A stretch of DNA of 64,000 bases from Rhizobium sp. ICMP 5592 (GCF_009498525.1 NZ_QSNT01000011.1:28634-92633); one strand, 5' to 3'. Counted from the stretch's first letter, positions 55,219 to 63,444 are shown. Numbers and translations: made by a program. The notes: a model not told the origin generated them from the letters alone.

Positions 55219-56523
55219 TTGTATCTATTGTCGTCCGTATTCGATTCGACGGCACCGATAGTTGTTAACGCGATATCTCTGTCTACTAATATGATCTGGA
55301 ACCATCGCATTACACGGATCACTGTCGGCCTGCTCCTGCTGGCGATTGCGATTATCGTCTCGTTGCCGGCAATCACTGGCTTCACCAGCCGTGATGGTAC
55401 GGTCAATGCTCGCTTCGCTATCGTCAACGCCCCTATCGACGGCATGATTGCAGGTGAGCCGGCTAAAGTTGGCACCCCTGTTAAAGAGGGCCAGACGCTC
55501 GCAGAAATCACCAATCAGCGCGTCAATCGCGCGATCCTTGCTTCGCTCGAAGCAGATCGCAACACAGCGAGCGACCGTGTAATCGCTCTGAAAAAAGAAC
55601 GCGACCAGCTTTCCCAACTTCGTGGGCAGCTATCCAACCGGTTGGAGGTCTTCAAGCAAACCACGATTGCCAATCTGGAACGCGAGGTGGAAATCCTGAG
55701 AAAGAAAGTCGAGGTCTCGCAAGCGCAGGATCTTGCCGCACAGGTCGACCTGAACCGCCGGATGGACCTAGAGTCAAAAGGTATCCTCACGCAAAGAATG
55801 GTTGATGCGGCACGCGCCGCAGGGGCTGCGACCGGCGGCGAAGTGGAAATCAGCAATTTGACTGTCGACCAATTGCAACAGAGGCTCAATGCGCTTCGCC
55901 AGGGTATCTTTGTGTCCGGCGACGGGCAGAACGATGTGCCTTATTCGCGACAACGTGAAGACGAGGTCGTCGTCCGCATCAGCGACTTGAACTCACGCAT
56001 AGCGGAAAATGAGACACGAGCCGCCGAGGTAGAAAAGCAGTTGATCGAAGAAGGCAGTCGCGTCAGCAGTCTCGAATCTGCAACAGCGACGGCACCATTC
56101 GATGGTGTGGTCTGGAGCAGGAGCATCGTCAACGGCTCCAATGTTGTGCTCAATAACGAGCTCGTGCGCCTCCTCGACTGCCGGGAGCTGTTTGTCGATA
56201 TTCTTGTTCCGGAGGTCGACTACGACGAGATTTATCCGGGACTTGCAGCGCAGGTGCGGCTGCTCGGACGCAGCGACGTCTTCAAGGGGGCGGTCACCTC
56301 GGTAAAGGGCAGCTCTGCAGCGGTCGAGAGCGATTCCTTTGCAGCCAGCTTACCAGAAACATCGCAGCGAAATGCCCGAATTCGGGTCCGCCTGGAGCCG
56401 TCCTTCATGAACGGCGACTTTGCGAATTTCTGCCAGGTGGGACGAACAGTCCAGGTCCGGTTTCCCAAACATAGCGTCGGCTTGTCGAATTGGGTTAAAA
56501 ACCTGTGGTTCAGTATCTTTTAG
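55219..56523 (+). CDS. bgsB: HlyD-type membrane-fusion protein, BgsB-like
   Basis: A 434-residue protein. One N-terminal membrane segment (ITVGLLLLAIAIIVSLPAITGF) is followed by a biotinyl-lipoyl-like half (APIDGMIAGEPAKVGTPVKEGQTLAEI), a long coiled coil (about residues 100-285) and the second half with TATAPFDGVVWSRSIVNGSNVVLNNELVRLLDC. The next gene overlaps by 19 bp and is a processive GT2 synthase. This order matches bgsB-bgsA, the mixed-linkage beta-glucan operon of Sinorhizobium meliloti and Rhizobium etli. The start is TTG 55219 or ATG 55291. Confidence 0.75.
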   Translation: MYLLSSVFDSTAPIVVNAISLSTNMIWNHRITRITVGLLLLAIAIIVSLPAITGFTSRDGTVNARFAIVNAPIDGMIAGEPAKVGTPVKEGQTLAEITNQRVNRAILASLEADRNTASDRVIALKKERDQLSQLRGQLSNRLEVFKQTTIANLEREVEILRKKVEVSQAQDLAAQVDLNRRMDLESKGILTQRMVDAARAAGAATGGEVEISNLTVDQLQQRLNALRQGIFVSGDGQNDVPYSRQREDEVVVRISDLNSRIAENETRAAEVEKQLIEEGSRVSSLESATATAPFDGVVWSRSIVNGSNVVLNNELVRLLDCRELFVDILVPEVDYDEIYPGLAAQVRLLGRSDVFKGAVTSVKGSSAAVESDSFAASLPETSQRNARIRVRLEPSFMNGDFANFCQVGRTVQVRFPKHSVGLSNWVKNLWFSIF

Positions 56524-58499
56524 CGCTCGCTCCAAGCTTTGTTGTTGTGGCCCTTTTTCTCCTGGGACCATTCAATTGGTCACGTCACCAGACCTGGACA
56601 CGGGCGATTACCTGCGCTTTCGTCGGAACGATTGCACTGCGCTATATGCTTTGGCGGCTGACGCAAACCGTTCTTCCCTACCGCTATGACGGCTTTAATT
56701 TCTATTGGGTCTGGTTTGTCTTTATCGTCGAGATGCTAGCCTTTACGGAGGTCGTGCTTTTTCTCGTCCTGATGAGCCGCTATGTCGATCGCAGCGCCGA
56801 GGCCGACAGGCTGGCAAAGAGCTTCTTTGCGCGCCACGAGACCGAACTGCCGACGGTGGATGTCTTCATTCCCACCTACAATGAACCGCTCGATGTGCTC
56901 GAAAGAACCATCGTTGGGGCGTTATCGCTCGATTATCCCGCCGACAAGCTGAAGGTATATGTGCTCGACGACCAGCGCCGAGACTGGCTCAAGCGCTTTT
57001 GTCAGGAAAAGAAAGCGATCCACGTCACGCGCGGCGATAATTCGCACGCCAAAGCGGGCAATATGAACAACGGATTGAAGGTGAGTTCGGGCGAGTTCGT
57101 CGCCGTCTTTGACGCAGATTTTGTGCCCTACCGGCATTTTCTGCGCCGAACCTTGCCTTTCTTTTCCGATGAAAGCATCGGCATCGTCCAGACACCACAA
57201 CATTTTTTCAACGTCGATCCGGTGCAATCGAACCTGGGCCTGGAGAATATCTGGCCGGATGAGCAGCGCTTGTTTTTCGACGAAATCGCCCCCAGCAGAG
57301 ATACCTGGGACGTCAGTTTTTGCTGCGGTTCGTGCTCGATCGCGCGTCGCAAGGCTGTCGATGCGATCGGCGGCTTTCCGACGGAATCGATCACGGAGGA
57401 TTTGCTAACCACGCTGTCGATGCTCAACAAAGGCTACAAGACACGCTACTTGAACGAACGCCTATCGATGGGGCTGGCAGCGGAGAACCTCACGGGATAT
57501 TTCGTGCAGCGCGAACGGTGGTGCCAGGGAGGCATTCAGACGCTCTATCTGCACAACGGACCGCTACGCGGTCCGGGCCTATCCCTATTCCAGCGGATCA
57601 TGTTTCTGCCGGCCTCATGGCTGGTGCAATATCTGGTCCGCTTCATGATATTGATCGTGCCGATCGCCTATCTCTGGTTCGGCCTGCTACCGCTTTATTT
57701 CACCGACATTGCCGACTATGTTTCCTACCAGGTGCCGCTGCTGACGGCCTATTTCCTTCTCATGCTGTGGATAACGCCGACACGTTACCTGCCTGTGATT
57801 TCCAGTGCGGTCGGAACCTTTGCCACCTTCCGGATGCTGCCGACCGTCGTGTCGAGCCTGGTGCGGCCATTCGGCAAGCCGTTCAGAGTGACGCCCAAGG
57901 GCAGCGGCAACGAAGCCAACCAATTCGACAGATATAGCTTTGCCTGGATCGCGGGCCTGATCACCATCACCGCTATCGGCCTTCTGATCAACATCGTGCC
58001 GGAAACGACCAATGTTCAGGGCCAGTTTTCCCCGATCGCAGCCTTATGGGCGGGTATCAACATCGTCGTCCTGGTCATCGCCTCCCTCATCTGCTTTGAG
58101 AAGCCGCGGCGATTATTTCATGCGTTCAGACTCGAAGAGGACGCCATAGTGGACGATGTCCCTGGCCAGGTCGTCAGTCTAGCACTGGACAAGGCAGTCG
58201 TCGCGGTGTCCCCCGAGGCCCGGTTCCAGTCCAGCTCCGTCCTGCTGAAGCTAAACGGCTTCGCGCCATTCAAAACAGAACTCAAACGGGTGACCCAACG
58301 GCGACGGAGCATCAGCCGTGGCGGCGATAGGCAAGCTTACTATCTTCACCTGCATTTCGAACTCAGCCCAGTTGATCGCGACAAGATGATCGTCAAGCTC
58401 TATACCGGACAATATTCTCAGGATATTCGCGACATCGACAAGGTCGCCGTCTCGGTCAATCTTCTGCTACGCTCATTCGGGCGAACGCGCTCATTATAG
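56505..58499 (+). CDS. bgsA: Processive GT2 glucan synthase, BgsA-like
   Basis: A 664-residue inner-membrane synthase. Two N-terminal membrane segments lead to the catalytic domain: PTYNEPLDVLERTI, FDADFVPYRHFL (DxD), TEDLLTTLSM (TED base) and QRERWCQGG (QxxRW). At least four more membrane segments follow, then a cytosolic C-terminal domain of about 130 residues (LALDKAVVAVSPEARFQ onward). In BgsA the C-terminal domain binds cyclic di-GMP without a PilZ motif, and here too no RxxxR PilZ signature is seen. The product is likely a mixed-linkage (1-3)(1-4)-beta-glucan. The start is GTG 56505, within bgsB. Confidence 0.78.
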   Translation: MVQYLLALAPSFVVVALFLLGPFNWSRHQTWTRAITCAFVGTIALRYMLWRLTQTVLPYRYDGFNFYWVWFVFIVEMLAFTEVVLFLVLMSRYVDRSAEADRLAKSFFARHETELPTVDVFIPTYNEPLDVLERTIVGALSLDYPADKLKVYVLDDQRRDWLKRFCQEKKAIHVTRGDNSHAKAGNMNNGLKVSSGEFVAVFDADFVPYRHFLRRTLPFFSDESIGIVQTPQHFFNVDPVQSNLGLENIWPDEQRLFFDEIAPSRDTWDVSFCCGSCSIARRKAVDAIGGFPTESITEDLLTTLSMLNKGYKTRYLNERLSMGLAAENLTGYFVQRERWCQGGIQTLYLHNGPLRGPGLSLFQRIMFLPASWLVQYLVRFMILIVPIAYLWFGLLPLYFTDIADYVSYQVPLLTAYFLLMLWITPTRYLPVISSAVGTFATFRMLPTVVSSLVRPFGKPFRVTPKGSGNEANQFDRYSFAWIAGLITITAIGLLINIVPETTNVQGQFSPIAALWAGINIVVLVIASLICFEKPRRLFHAFRLEEDAIVDDVPGQVVSLALDKAVVAVSPEARFQSSSVLLKLNGFAPFKTELKRVTQRRRSISRGGDRQAYYLHLHFELSPVDRDKMIVKLYTGQYSQDIRDIDKVAVSVNLLLRSFGRTRSL

Positions 58500-58607
58500 C
58501 CGAAATTCCAATCCAATGAAGTCGATGGACTGCCGGCGCAAGATGGCTTTCACCGGAGTTGTCACGTTATCGAGCATTAAACGGCCGGCGCGCTTTGTCG
58601 TTGTAGA

Positions 58608-58916
58608 TCAGGCAATTGCGCCGGTGACGGCCTTCCAATGAGCCATGGCGCGGATGCGATGAATGTGAGTGGCCAGTGCGGATCGTTTGTGGCGTGGGGT
58701 GACGAAGATATTTCGAAGTGCCGAGAAGATCGAGATGAACCGCTGCAAGCCTCCGGTTGATCGGAAACCTTGCATGGTCCTCTCCCGTTTCCGCAGAGGC
58801 AAATGGGAATTTTCCGCTCGATTGTTGAGACCCTGGTGGGATCGGTGCTCGATAAGGATCAGGACGAAGTCGATATCGTTCTCGAAGACGAAGCTGGCAA
58901 TAGGCGCGATGTCCAC
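58608..58916 (-). pseudogene. IS6-family transposase, C-terminal remnant
   Basis: The frame reads IEHRSHQGLNNRAENSHLPLRKRERTMQGFRSTGGLQRF..., the end of an IS6-family DDE transposase, whose catalytic domain normally lies before this. Homology starts near 58855; the first 20 residues of the frame look unrelated. No flanking terminal inverted repeats are evident, so this is a decayed fragment left by insertion or recombination at the edge of the island. Confidence 0.8.
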
Positions 58917-58945
58917 AGATTGACAGGACGGATTGCTTCAGGCTA

Positions 58946-58975
58946 ACTGTCCTCAGTCCTAGGACAGAGGACAGT
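58946..58975. promoter_or_regulatory. 30-bp near-perfect palindrome before the island operon
   Basis: The left 15 bases and the reverse complement of the right 15 differ at one position only (centre at 58960/58961, tcctagga). Each half also carries the pentamer GTCCT twice. It ends 4 bp before the ATG of the winged-HTH gene and overlaps its ribosome-binding region, so it looks like an autoregulatory operator. Confidence 0.65.
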
Positions 58976-58979
58976 GTTT

Positions 58980-59549
58980 ATGAAGAGCCAAGATATCGTC
59001 GTCCTGCTGAAGCTGGTAAGCCTGCAAGACCAGGAACTCACCAAGGGCATCGATCGGTTGCGATCGGAATCCGTGGGGGGAGATCCATATTCCGTTCGGA
59101 ACCTAGAGGCGCTACTCGGGATCAGCAAGACCGAAATAGCGCAGTCGATCAGGCGCAGCGTCGCGTCAGGTATCGCGCGAAAAGACAATAGCAAGAACGA
59201 GCCTAGGCCAAGCCGAAGGAATCTGTTCGGCTTCATTACCACCGGGCTAAAGTTCGTCTTCCCCGCCCAAGTTGGGCCGATGCAGCGCGGCGTACCGACC
59301 GCCTTCGCCGCACCTATGCTCACGGAACTCCTGATCAGCGGCGGGACGTACAACTACGTTTGGCCCTATGCCAACGGAAGGGAGATGGGGCAGGCGGTGG
59401 AGCCGCTCTTCAAGACCGTGCCGGACGCAGTCCTGAAGGACGACGCACTCTATGAGTACCTCGCGTTGGTCGATGCGATCCGGCTCGGGAACCAGCGGGA
59501 AGTTGGTCTCGCGACCGACCACCTCAAGTCAAGGATCATGAGCAAATGA
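58980..59549 (+). CDS. Winged-HTH protein, first gene of the island operon
   Basis: A 189-residue protein (191 from an in-frame GTG at 58974). Residues 1-70 look like a winged helix: SQDIVVLLKLVSLQDQELT, then YSVRNLEALLGISKTEIAQSIRRSVASGIA. The second half (FVFPAQVGPMQRGVPTAFAAPML, EPLFKTVPDAVLKDDALYEYLALVDAIRLG) is a conserved region seen in proteins paired with nucleotidyltransferases. Its stop overlaps the nucleotidyltransferase ATG. I infer an antitoxin/autorepressor role from the palindrome upstream and the pairing. A six-G tract at 59075-59080 lies in the gene but does not break the frame. Confidence 0.75.
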   Translation: MKSQDIVVLLKLVSLQDQELTKGIDRLRSESVGGDPYSVRNLEALLGISKTEIAQSIRRSVASGIARKDNSKNEPRPSRRNLFGFITTGLKFVFPAQVGPMQRGVPTAFAAPMLTELLISGGTYNYVWPYANGREMGQAVEPLFKTVPDAVLKDDALYEYLALVDAIRLGNQREVGLATDHLKSRIMSK

Positions 59550-60261
59550 CAGCGATCCGCGCTCAACTGCTGGAAATGATGAAAGCCGTTGCCTCGGCCC
59601 TTGGCGAAGACCTCCGCTCGCGCCTAGTCTTCGTCGGCGGATGCACGACCGCGCTATTCATCACTGATCCGGTCACGCTCGAGGATGTGCGTGCCACAGA
59701 CGACATCGACCTGATCGTTGACCTGGCGGGCCTTCCCGCCTGGGCACAGCTCCAGGAAGAGCTTCGACACCGGGGCTTCATGGGGAGGCCGCTGACGAGG
59801 CGGTGATCTGCCGCATGCGTCTCGGCAAGCTCACGGTCGACTTCATGCCGGATGATCCGGCTATCCTCGGATTCGGAAATCGATGGTACGCGGGTGGAAT
59901 CGAGACGGCACAGCACTACCAGCTCTCGGAAGACCTCGCGATCCGGATCCTGACGCCGCCAATGTTTCTTGCGACGAAGCTCGAGGCCTATGCCGGAAGG
60001 GGAAACGGCGACTTGATCATGAGCCGTGACGCTGAAGACATCCTCCTTATTGTCGACGGCAGGGAGGAGCTCCTTGCCGAGGTCACGGCGGCCGACAACG
60101 ACGTTCGAAATTTCATCGCCGGACAGTTTCGTGCGCTCCTCGATCAAGGTGACTTCGACGATTTCCTCGATGGCAATATCCGCGGGCCCGCCGGTCGTGT
60201 AGAAATCGTCCGGGACAGGTTTGTCTCGATAAGCCATTGTGCGGATGGCCCCGCACAATGA
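59546..60261 (+). pseudogene. AbiEii-like nucleotidyltransferase, apparent single-base frameshift
   Basis: Two frames cover one protein. The first (59546-59806) carries FVGGCTTALFI (residues 29-38) and DDIDLIVDL (52-60), the two nucleotidyltransferase motifs. The second (to 60261) continues ICRMRLGKLTVDFMPDD and the AbiEii-type helix KLEAYAGRGNGDLIMSRDAEDILLIVDG. The shift lies at the gggg of 59782-59785. Adding one G gives an uninterrupted 238-residue protein. The enzyme class transfers nucleotides to RNA or protein, often as a toxin. The stop overlaps the next ATG (ATGA). Confidence 0.78.
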
Positions 60262-60988
60262 AAATCGAGGCCCGACGGTTGAGCCAAAAAGGAACGCGCA
60301 CCGACGACAATCGCGACCATGCGGGGATCGCGGGGAGACATGGCGAATTCCTTGCTATCATGGCTGATGGCGCCACGAACGGCTCGAACAACGGGGATAT
60401 GCACGGGCAATCGTCGAAGCTGTCGTCGACTGGTTTGCCGGAACCGACGATGCGTGGGGCCACGAGCTCATGCAAGCCAAGCTTCGGGAGATTCATCAAG
60501 CCCTTCGCAAATCGTTTCCAAGGGGTTCCGCCAGCATTATCCTCTTTCACGTAATGGACACAGGCTCCTTGACGGTCCTCCACTCAGGAGATTGCCTTCT
60601 TGGCAGGCACGACGGCCAGGTACACTGGCAAGTCACGCCACATACCCTTGCAAACGCCCTGGCGGACATACCTCTCGATGCGATCGCAAAATCCCCCACG
60701 AGGCACCTTCTCACCCAGAGTTTTCGTTCCAGGGAGTTCATGGCCCCAGACGTCCTCGCAGAAGAGAAGGCCAGCGGCACGCTTCTTCTTGCCACCGATG
60801 GCTTCTGGGCGGAATTGACGGAAAGCGAGCAGGAAGCCTTCCTTGGCGGCGGCCAGTCAACTGCTCCAGAGAGAGATGATCGCAGCGTGCTACGATTATG
60901 GCTTTCTACCGAGGAGCCGACCGAAATCTTGCTGGACGATGGTGGATCGACCAATTTTTACGTGCGGACTCAAGCGCCCCAGAAATAA
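60258..60988 (+). pseudogene. PP2C-like protein phosphatase, apparent single-base frameshift
   Basis: The first frame gives SQKGTRTDDNRDHAGI and FLAIMADGATNGSNNG, the first two PP2C motifs (Asp near residues 20 and 37). The frame then shifts at the gggg of 60393-60396. The second frame continues through FPRGSASIILFHV, LHSGDCLLGR, GTLLLATDGFWAEL and RDDRSVLRLW, the remaining PP2C motifs. Restoring one G yields 243 uninterrupted residues. PP2C enzymes remove phosphate from serine/threonine, so this may counter a kinase that is not in the window. Confidence 0.75.
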
Positions 60989-61005
60989 CCCAGGAGCAGT
61001 AAGTC

Positions 61006-61950
61006 ATGGAAGACGGGACATTTGTGGGCGACATGCTGCCGAATTTTTCAGACCTCTTCATTGGCTACGAAGCAAGGATCCAAGCGATCTTCGATAGAAT
61101 TGTCGCAGCGTCGAGCGTTAATCCTCCTCCCAAGCTGGAGTTCACCGAGGAGCACTCATCGATGCTTTTCAAGTGCAAGCCAAGCGAGGCCTCGGTAACG
61201 GCGGACTGGCACGGAATTGCCAGCCTCTGGGCCATGTCGCAGGGCGTCGGCCGCTTGTGTGCAGCGATGTTCAACGCCCGTCGCTCCCGCCAGGCTCGCT
61301 TGGATTTCGAGGAAGGTTCGGAGGCAGAGCTCGGTTACCATTTCATCCACGAGGCGAGGGCGCTGGCCAGGCCGCGAGGCCACCGATGGAACACCTATTT
61401 CCCGAAACCCGACCTCCAGTCCGATAGGTTGGTCGCTGGCGACGTATTCTTCTTCCGGGCGATCGAATGGATCCTTGCACATGAAGTCGGTCATATCGCT
61501 TCTGGCCACGATGATCGGGCCTGGACGGCGCAACAAAGCCGCGACGAGGAGAGGGAAGCGGACCGCTTTGCAACGTGCTACGTGATCGGCGGACTCGCCG
61601 CCGACCCTGGGCGCCAACCAGGTGAAAAGCCTTCGCAAGACGAGATCGAGCTCGAGCGCCGGGCGATTGCCGCGGGACTGGGCTTGGTCTGGGTGGCAAT
61701 TTACGAGGACACGCGAACCCAGGATACCGACATGTATCCCGCAGTGGCCGCGCGAATAGACGACGCCATGACGGGGTTCTGCTTGGCCGACGATAGCGCG
61801 GCACTGGAAATCCTCTCCGACTTCATCAAGGCCTGGATAGATCCAGAGGGGCAATGGCCAGTCGCGCCGCCATCGGACGCAACCGCGAGGTCTGCCATGG
61901 ATGAGGCTTGCGCGCGGTTGTACGACCATGCACGCGAGGCACGGCAATGA
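61006..61950 (+). CDS. HEXXH zinc metallopeptidase, Lit/U49-like or ImmA/IrrE-like
   Basis: A 314-residue protein with the zinc-binding helix ILAHEVGHIASGH (HEVGH at 159-163) and a third-ligand segment DEEREADRFATCYVIG (Glu184 or Asp186). The layout resembles peptidase U49/Lit, a prophage protease that cleaves EF-Tu and blocks phage growth. The spacing also fits ImmA/IrrE proteases, so the family is not certain. A helical N-terminal domain of about 140 residues is unassigned. An RBS caggag precedes the ATG, and the phosphatase gene ends 17 bp upstream. Confidence 0.75.
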   Translation: MEDGTFVGDMLPNFSDLFIGYEARIQAIFDRIVAASSVNPPPKLEFTEEHSSMLFKCKPSEASVTADWHGIASLWAMSQGVGRLCAAMFNARRSRQARLDFEEGSEAELGYHFIHEARALARPRGHRWNTYFPKPDLQSDRLVAGDVFFFRAIEWILAHEVGHIASGHDDRAWTAQQSRDEEREADRFATCYVIGGLAADPGRQPGEKPSQDEIELERRAIAAGLGLVWVAIYEDTRTQDTDMYPAVAARIDDAMTGFCLADDSAALEILSDFIKAWIDPEGQWPVAPPSDATARSAMDEACARLYDHAREARQ

Positions 61951-62196
61951 TTGCCAGCCTGATGCTGAGCGGGCTTGGCGTCCGAGGAACTATCTTGCTC
62001 TCGACAAATTCGGCCCCAAGGATCATGTTTCGAGACCCAGATGCCGTCCTGAACACGCTGTTCTTTGACGGCGGCAATACGCTTCGATAGATATCCGGCA
62101 TGCTTTGCCAACTATCAATACCCGACGTTAGGTCCAGCGCCTTGATGGGATCCAAACCGTCGTTGCCTGCGTTAACTTGGAGCTTAAGGTAGAAAC
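61951..62196. other. Short intergenic stretch in the island
   Basis: I see no convincing gene. A minus-strand frame (61826-62215) overlaps the metallopeptidase gene end and has no recognisable domain. Confidence 0.4.
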
Positions 62197-62571
62197 TTAA
62201 AGCGCCGAAGGCCACCGCTGATGAGCATGCATGATGGTGAGGATCTCTACCTCATGCTCGACGCGGTAGGCAATAATATAAGGGATATGCCCGCGCATAA
62301 ACATGAGAACCGCATCGAGTTGCGCTTTGGAGAGACCGCCACTCAATCGGAGAATATGGACCGGATGGGCATCCTTATAGAAAAGTCGCTGCGTATTCCG
62401 GGCTTGCACTCCTTCAGCCGTCGCATCGATAACCGAATAGCCTTCGACACATACCATGGCGTGCGAAATATCACTGCCGGTGGCGAAACGAATGCCTTTG
62501 CTGACCTTCGCAGCGGAGGTGGTGAGGATGATATCGCCGGGTCTTAGGACCGCATCATTTATCCGTTTCAT
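62197..62571 (-). CDS. Chimeric reading frame: YiiX/NlpC-like N-terminus joined to a ParE/RelE-like C-terminus
   Basis: A 124-residue frame. Residues about 8-95 (LRPGDIILTTSAAKVSKGIRFATGSDISHAMVCVEGYSVIDAT and the LFYKDAHPVHILRL segment) match the permuted NlpC/P60 peptidase group (YiiX/YebB), with the Cys-containing loop in the vicinity of MVCVEGY. Residues about 97-124 (PYIIAYRVEHEVEILTIMHAHQRWPSAL) match the end of ParE/RelE toxins. No antitoxin gene is adjacent. The frame looks like a recombination product and may be non-functional. Confidence 0.6.
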   Translation of the reverse strand: MKRINDAVLRPGDIILTTSAAKVSKGIRFATGSDISHAMVCVEGYSVIDATAEGVQARNTQRLFYKDAHPVHILRLSGGLSKAQLDAVLMFMRGHIPYIIAYRVEHEVEILTIMHAHQRWPSAL

Positions 62572-62604
62572 AGCGCCTCCGATTTCGCTTTGGAACCGCC
62601 GACC

Positions 62605-62964
62605 CTACGCCTTAAAAGGCTCCACTTTCTCGGAAAGCGCCGCCAGGTCTTCGGCAAGACGCACGGGCACATCCATACGCTCATGCAAAATACTCATCAC
62701 ACCGAGATCACCATTGTCGAGTTCCCGGAAGAAGACGTAGTGATGCTCGTAGCGGCTGAAATACGCCTCGCGCTTCACATCGGCAGGAACGACAAGACGC
62801 TGCGGCAGCTTTCGCCAGATCGCCTTTTCCTCACACAGCCGCTGCAAATGGGTATGCAAGCCGGTGATGTAAGTCACCGCCTGCTTCTCACCCCACTTCT
62901 CAACGGTGTCGTGCCATATCTTGTCCTGCGCCGCATCGGCGCGGGGATAAAAACGATAGGCCAT
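62605..62964 (-). CDS. Type II toxin, RelE/ParE family
   Basis: A 119-residue protein starting AYRFYPRADAAQDKIWHDTVEKWG. The segments YFSRYEHHYVFFRELDNGDLGVMSILHERMD and VPADVKREAYF match the RelE/ParE fold. Family toxins cleave mRNA or poison gyrase. It lies two bases downstream of its antitoxin gene. Confidence 0.8.
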   Translation of the reverse strand: MAYRFYPRADAAQDKIWHDTVEKWGEKQAVTYITGLHTHLQRLCEEKAIWRKLPQRLVVPADVKREAYFSRYEHHYVFFRELDNGDLGVMSILHERMDVPVRLAEDLAALSEKVEPFKA

Positions 62965-62966
62965 AA

Positions 62967-63218
62967 TCAGCGGCGCGTATTGCGGCGGACAACATCGTCG
63001 GCGGAAACTGCGACAAACTCGCTGTCATTCGCACGCATGGCGGGTGCAAGCTCCCTTTGGAGCGCATCCCACGCCTCATCGCGGGTTTGCAGATCGCGAC
63101 GGATCAATGCGCGAATGTATTCGCTGGCGTTCTCATAGAGGCCATCATCGCCAATCTGCTGCTGAATGTGGTCTTGCAACGCACCACTGACTTTCACATG
63201 AATGCTTCCCGAAGCCAT
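62967..63218 (-). CDS. Type II antitoxin, ParD-like (CopG/RHH)
   Basis: An 83-residue protein. The N-terminal ribbon-helix-helix (IHVKVSGALQDHIQQQIGDDGLYENASEYIRALIRRDLQ) should bind DNA, and the C-terminal tail binds the toxin. It precedes the toxin gene by two bases in the classical antitoxin-toxin order. Confidence 0.82.
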   Translation of the reverse strand: MASGSIHVKVSGALQDHIQQQIGDDGLYENASEYIRALIRRDLQTRDEAWDALQRELAPAMRANDSEFVAVSADDVVRRNTRR

Positions 63219-63293
63219 CTGGCATATCCTTTCGTTCTAATCTTATTGTGGGTAACGTAGCACATATTGTCAATATTCATCACAACGCGCCTC

Positions 63294-63444
63294 CTAGGGA
63301 GACGTGCTGTGCACCCGCAGGCTGGCGGTCAGGTGATGCCTTTGATCAAGCTCCATTCCGAGAAAATCGCGCCCGCACCGCCGCGCAGCTACTAGGCCAC
63401 TGCCCGATCCGCAGAACGGGTAAAGGACCAGTTCACCCGGTCGG
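63294..63444 (-). pseudogene. DNA methyltransferase C-terminal remnant
   Basis: The last 50 residues of a minus-strand frame read GELVLYPFCGSGSGLVAARRCGRDFLGMELD. This is motif I of N4/N6 DNA methyltransferases (DPFCGSGT, here with Tyr replacing Asp) and the adjoining ELD. Nothing else of a methyltransferase is present. Upstream in the same strand the sequence becomes integrase-like near 63445. Confidence 0.65.

Noticed and set aside
59782..60396. Programmed -1 ribosomal frameshifting to explain the two broken genes
   Set aside because: Neither site is a slippery heptamer and no downstream pseudoknot is evident; transcriptional slippage on four G is also unlikely. Single-base loss or sequencing error is simpler.
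61826..62215. 129-residue minus-strand frame at the end of the metallopeptidase gene
   Set aside because: It overlaps the peptidase gene and has no recognisable family motif or good start.
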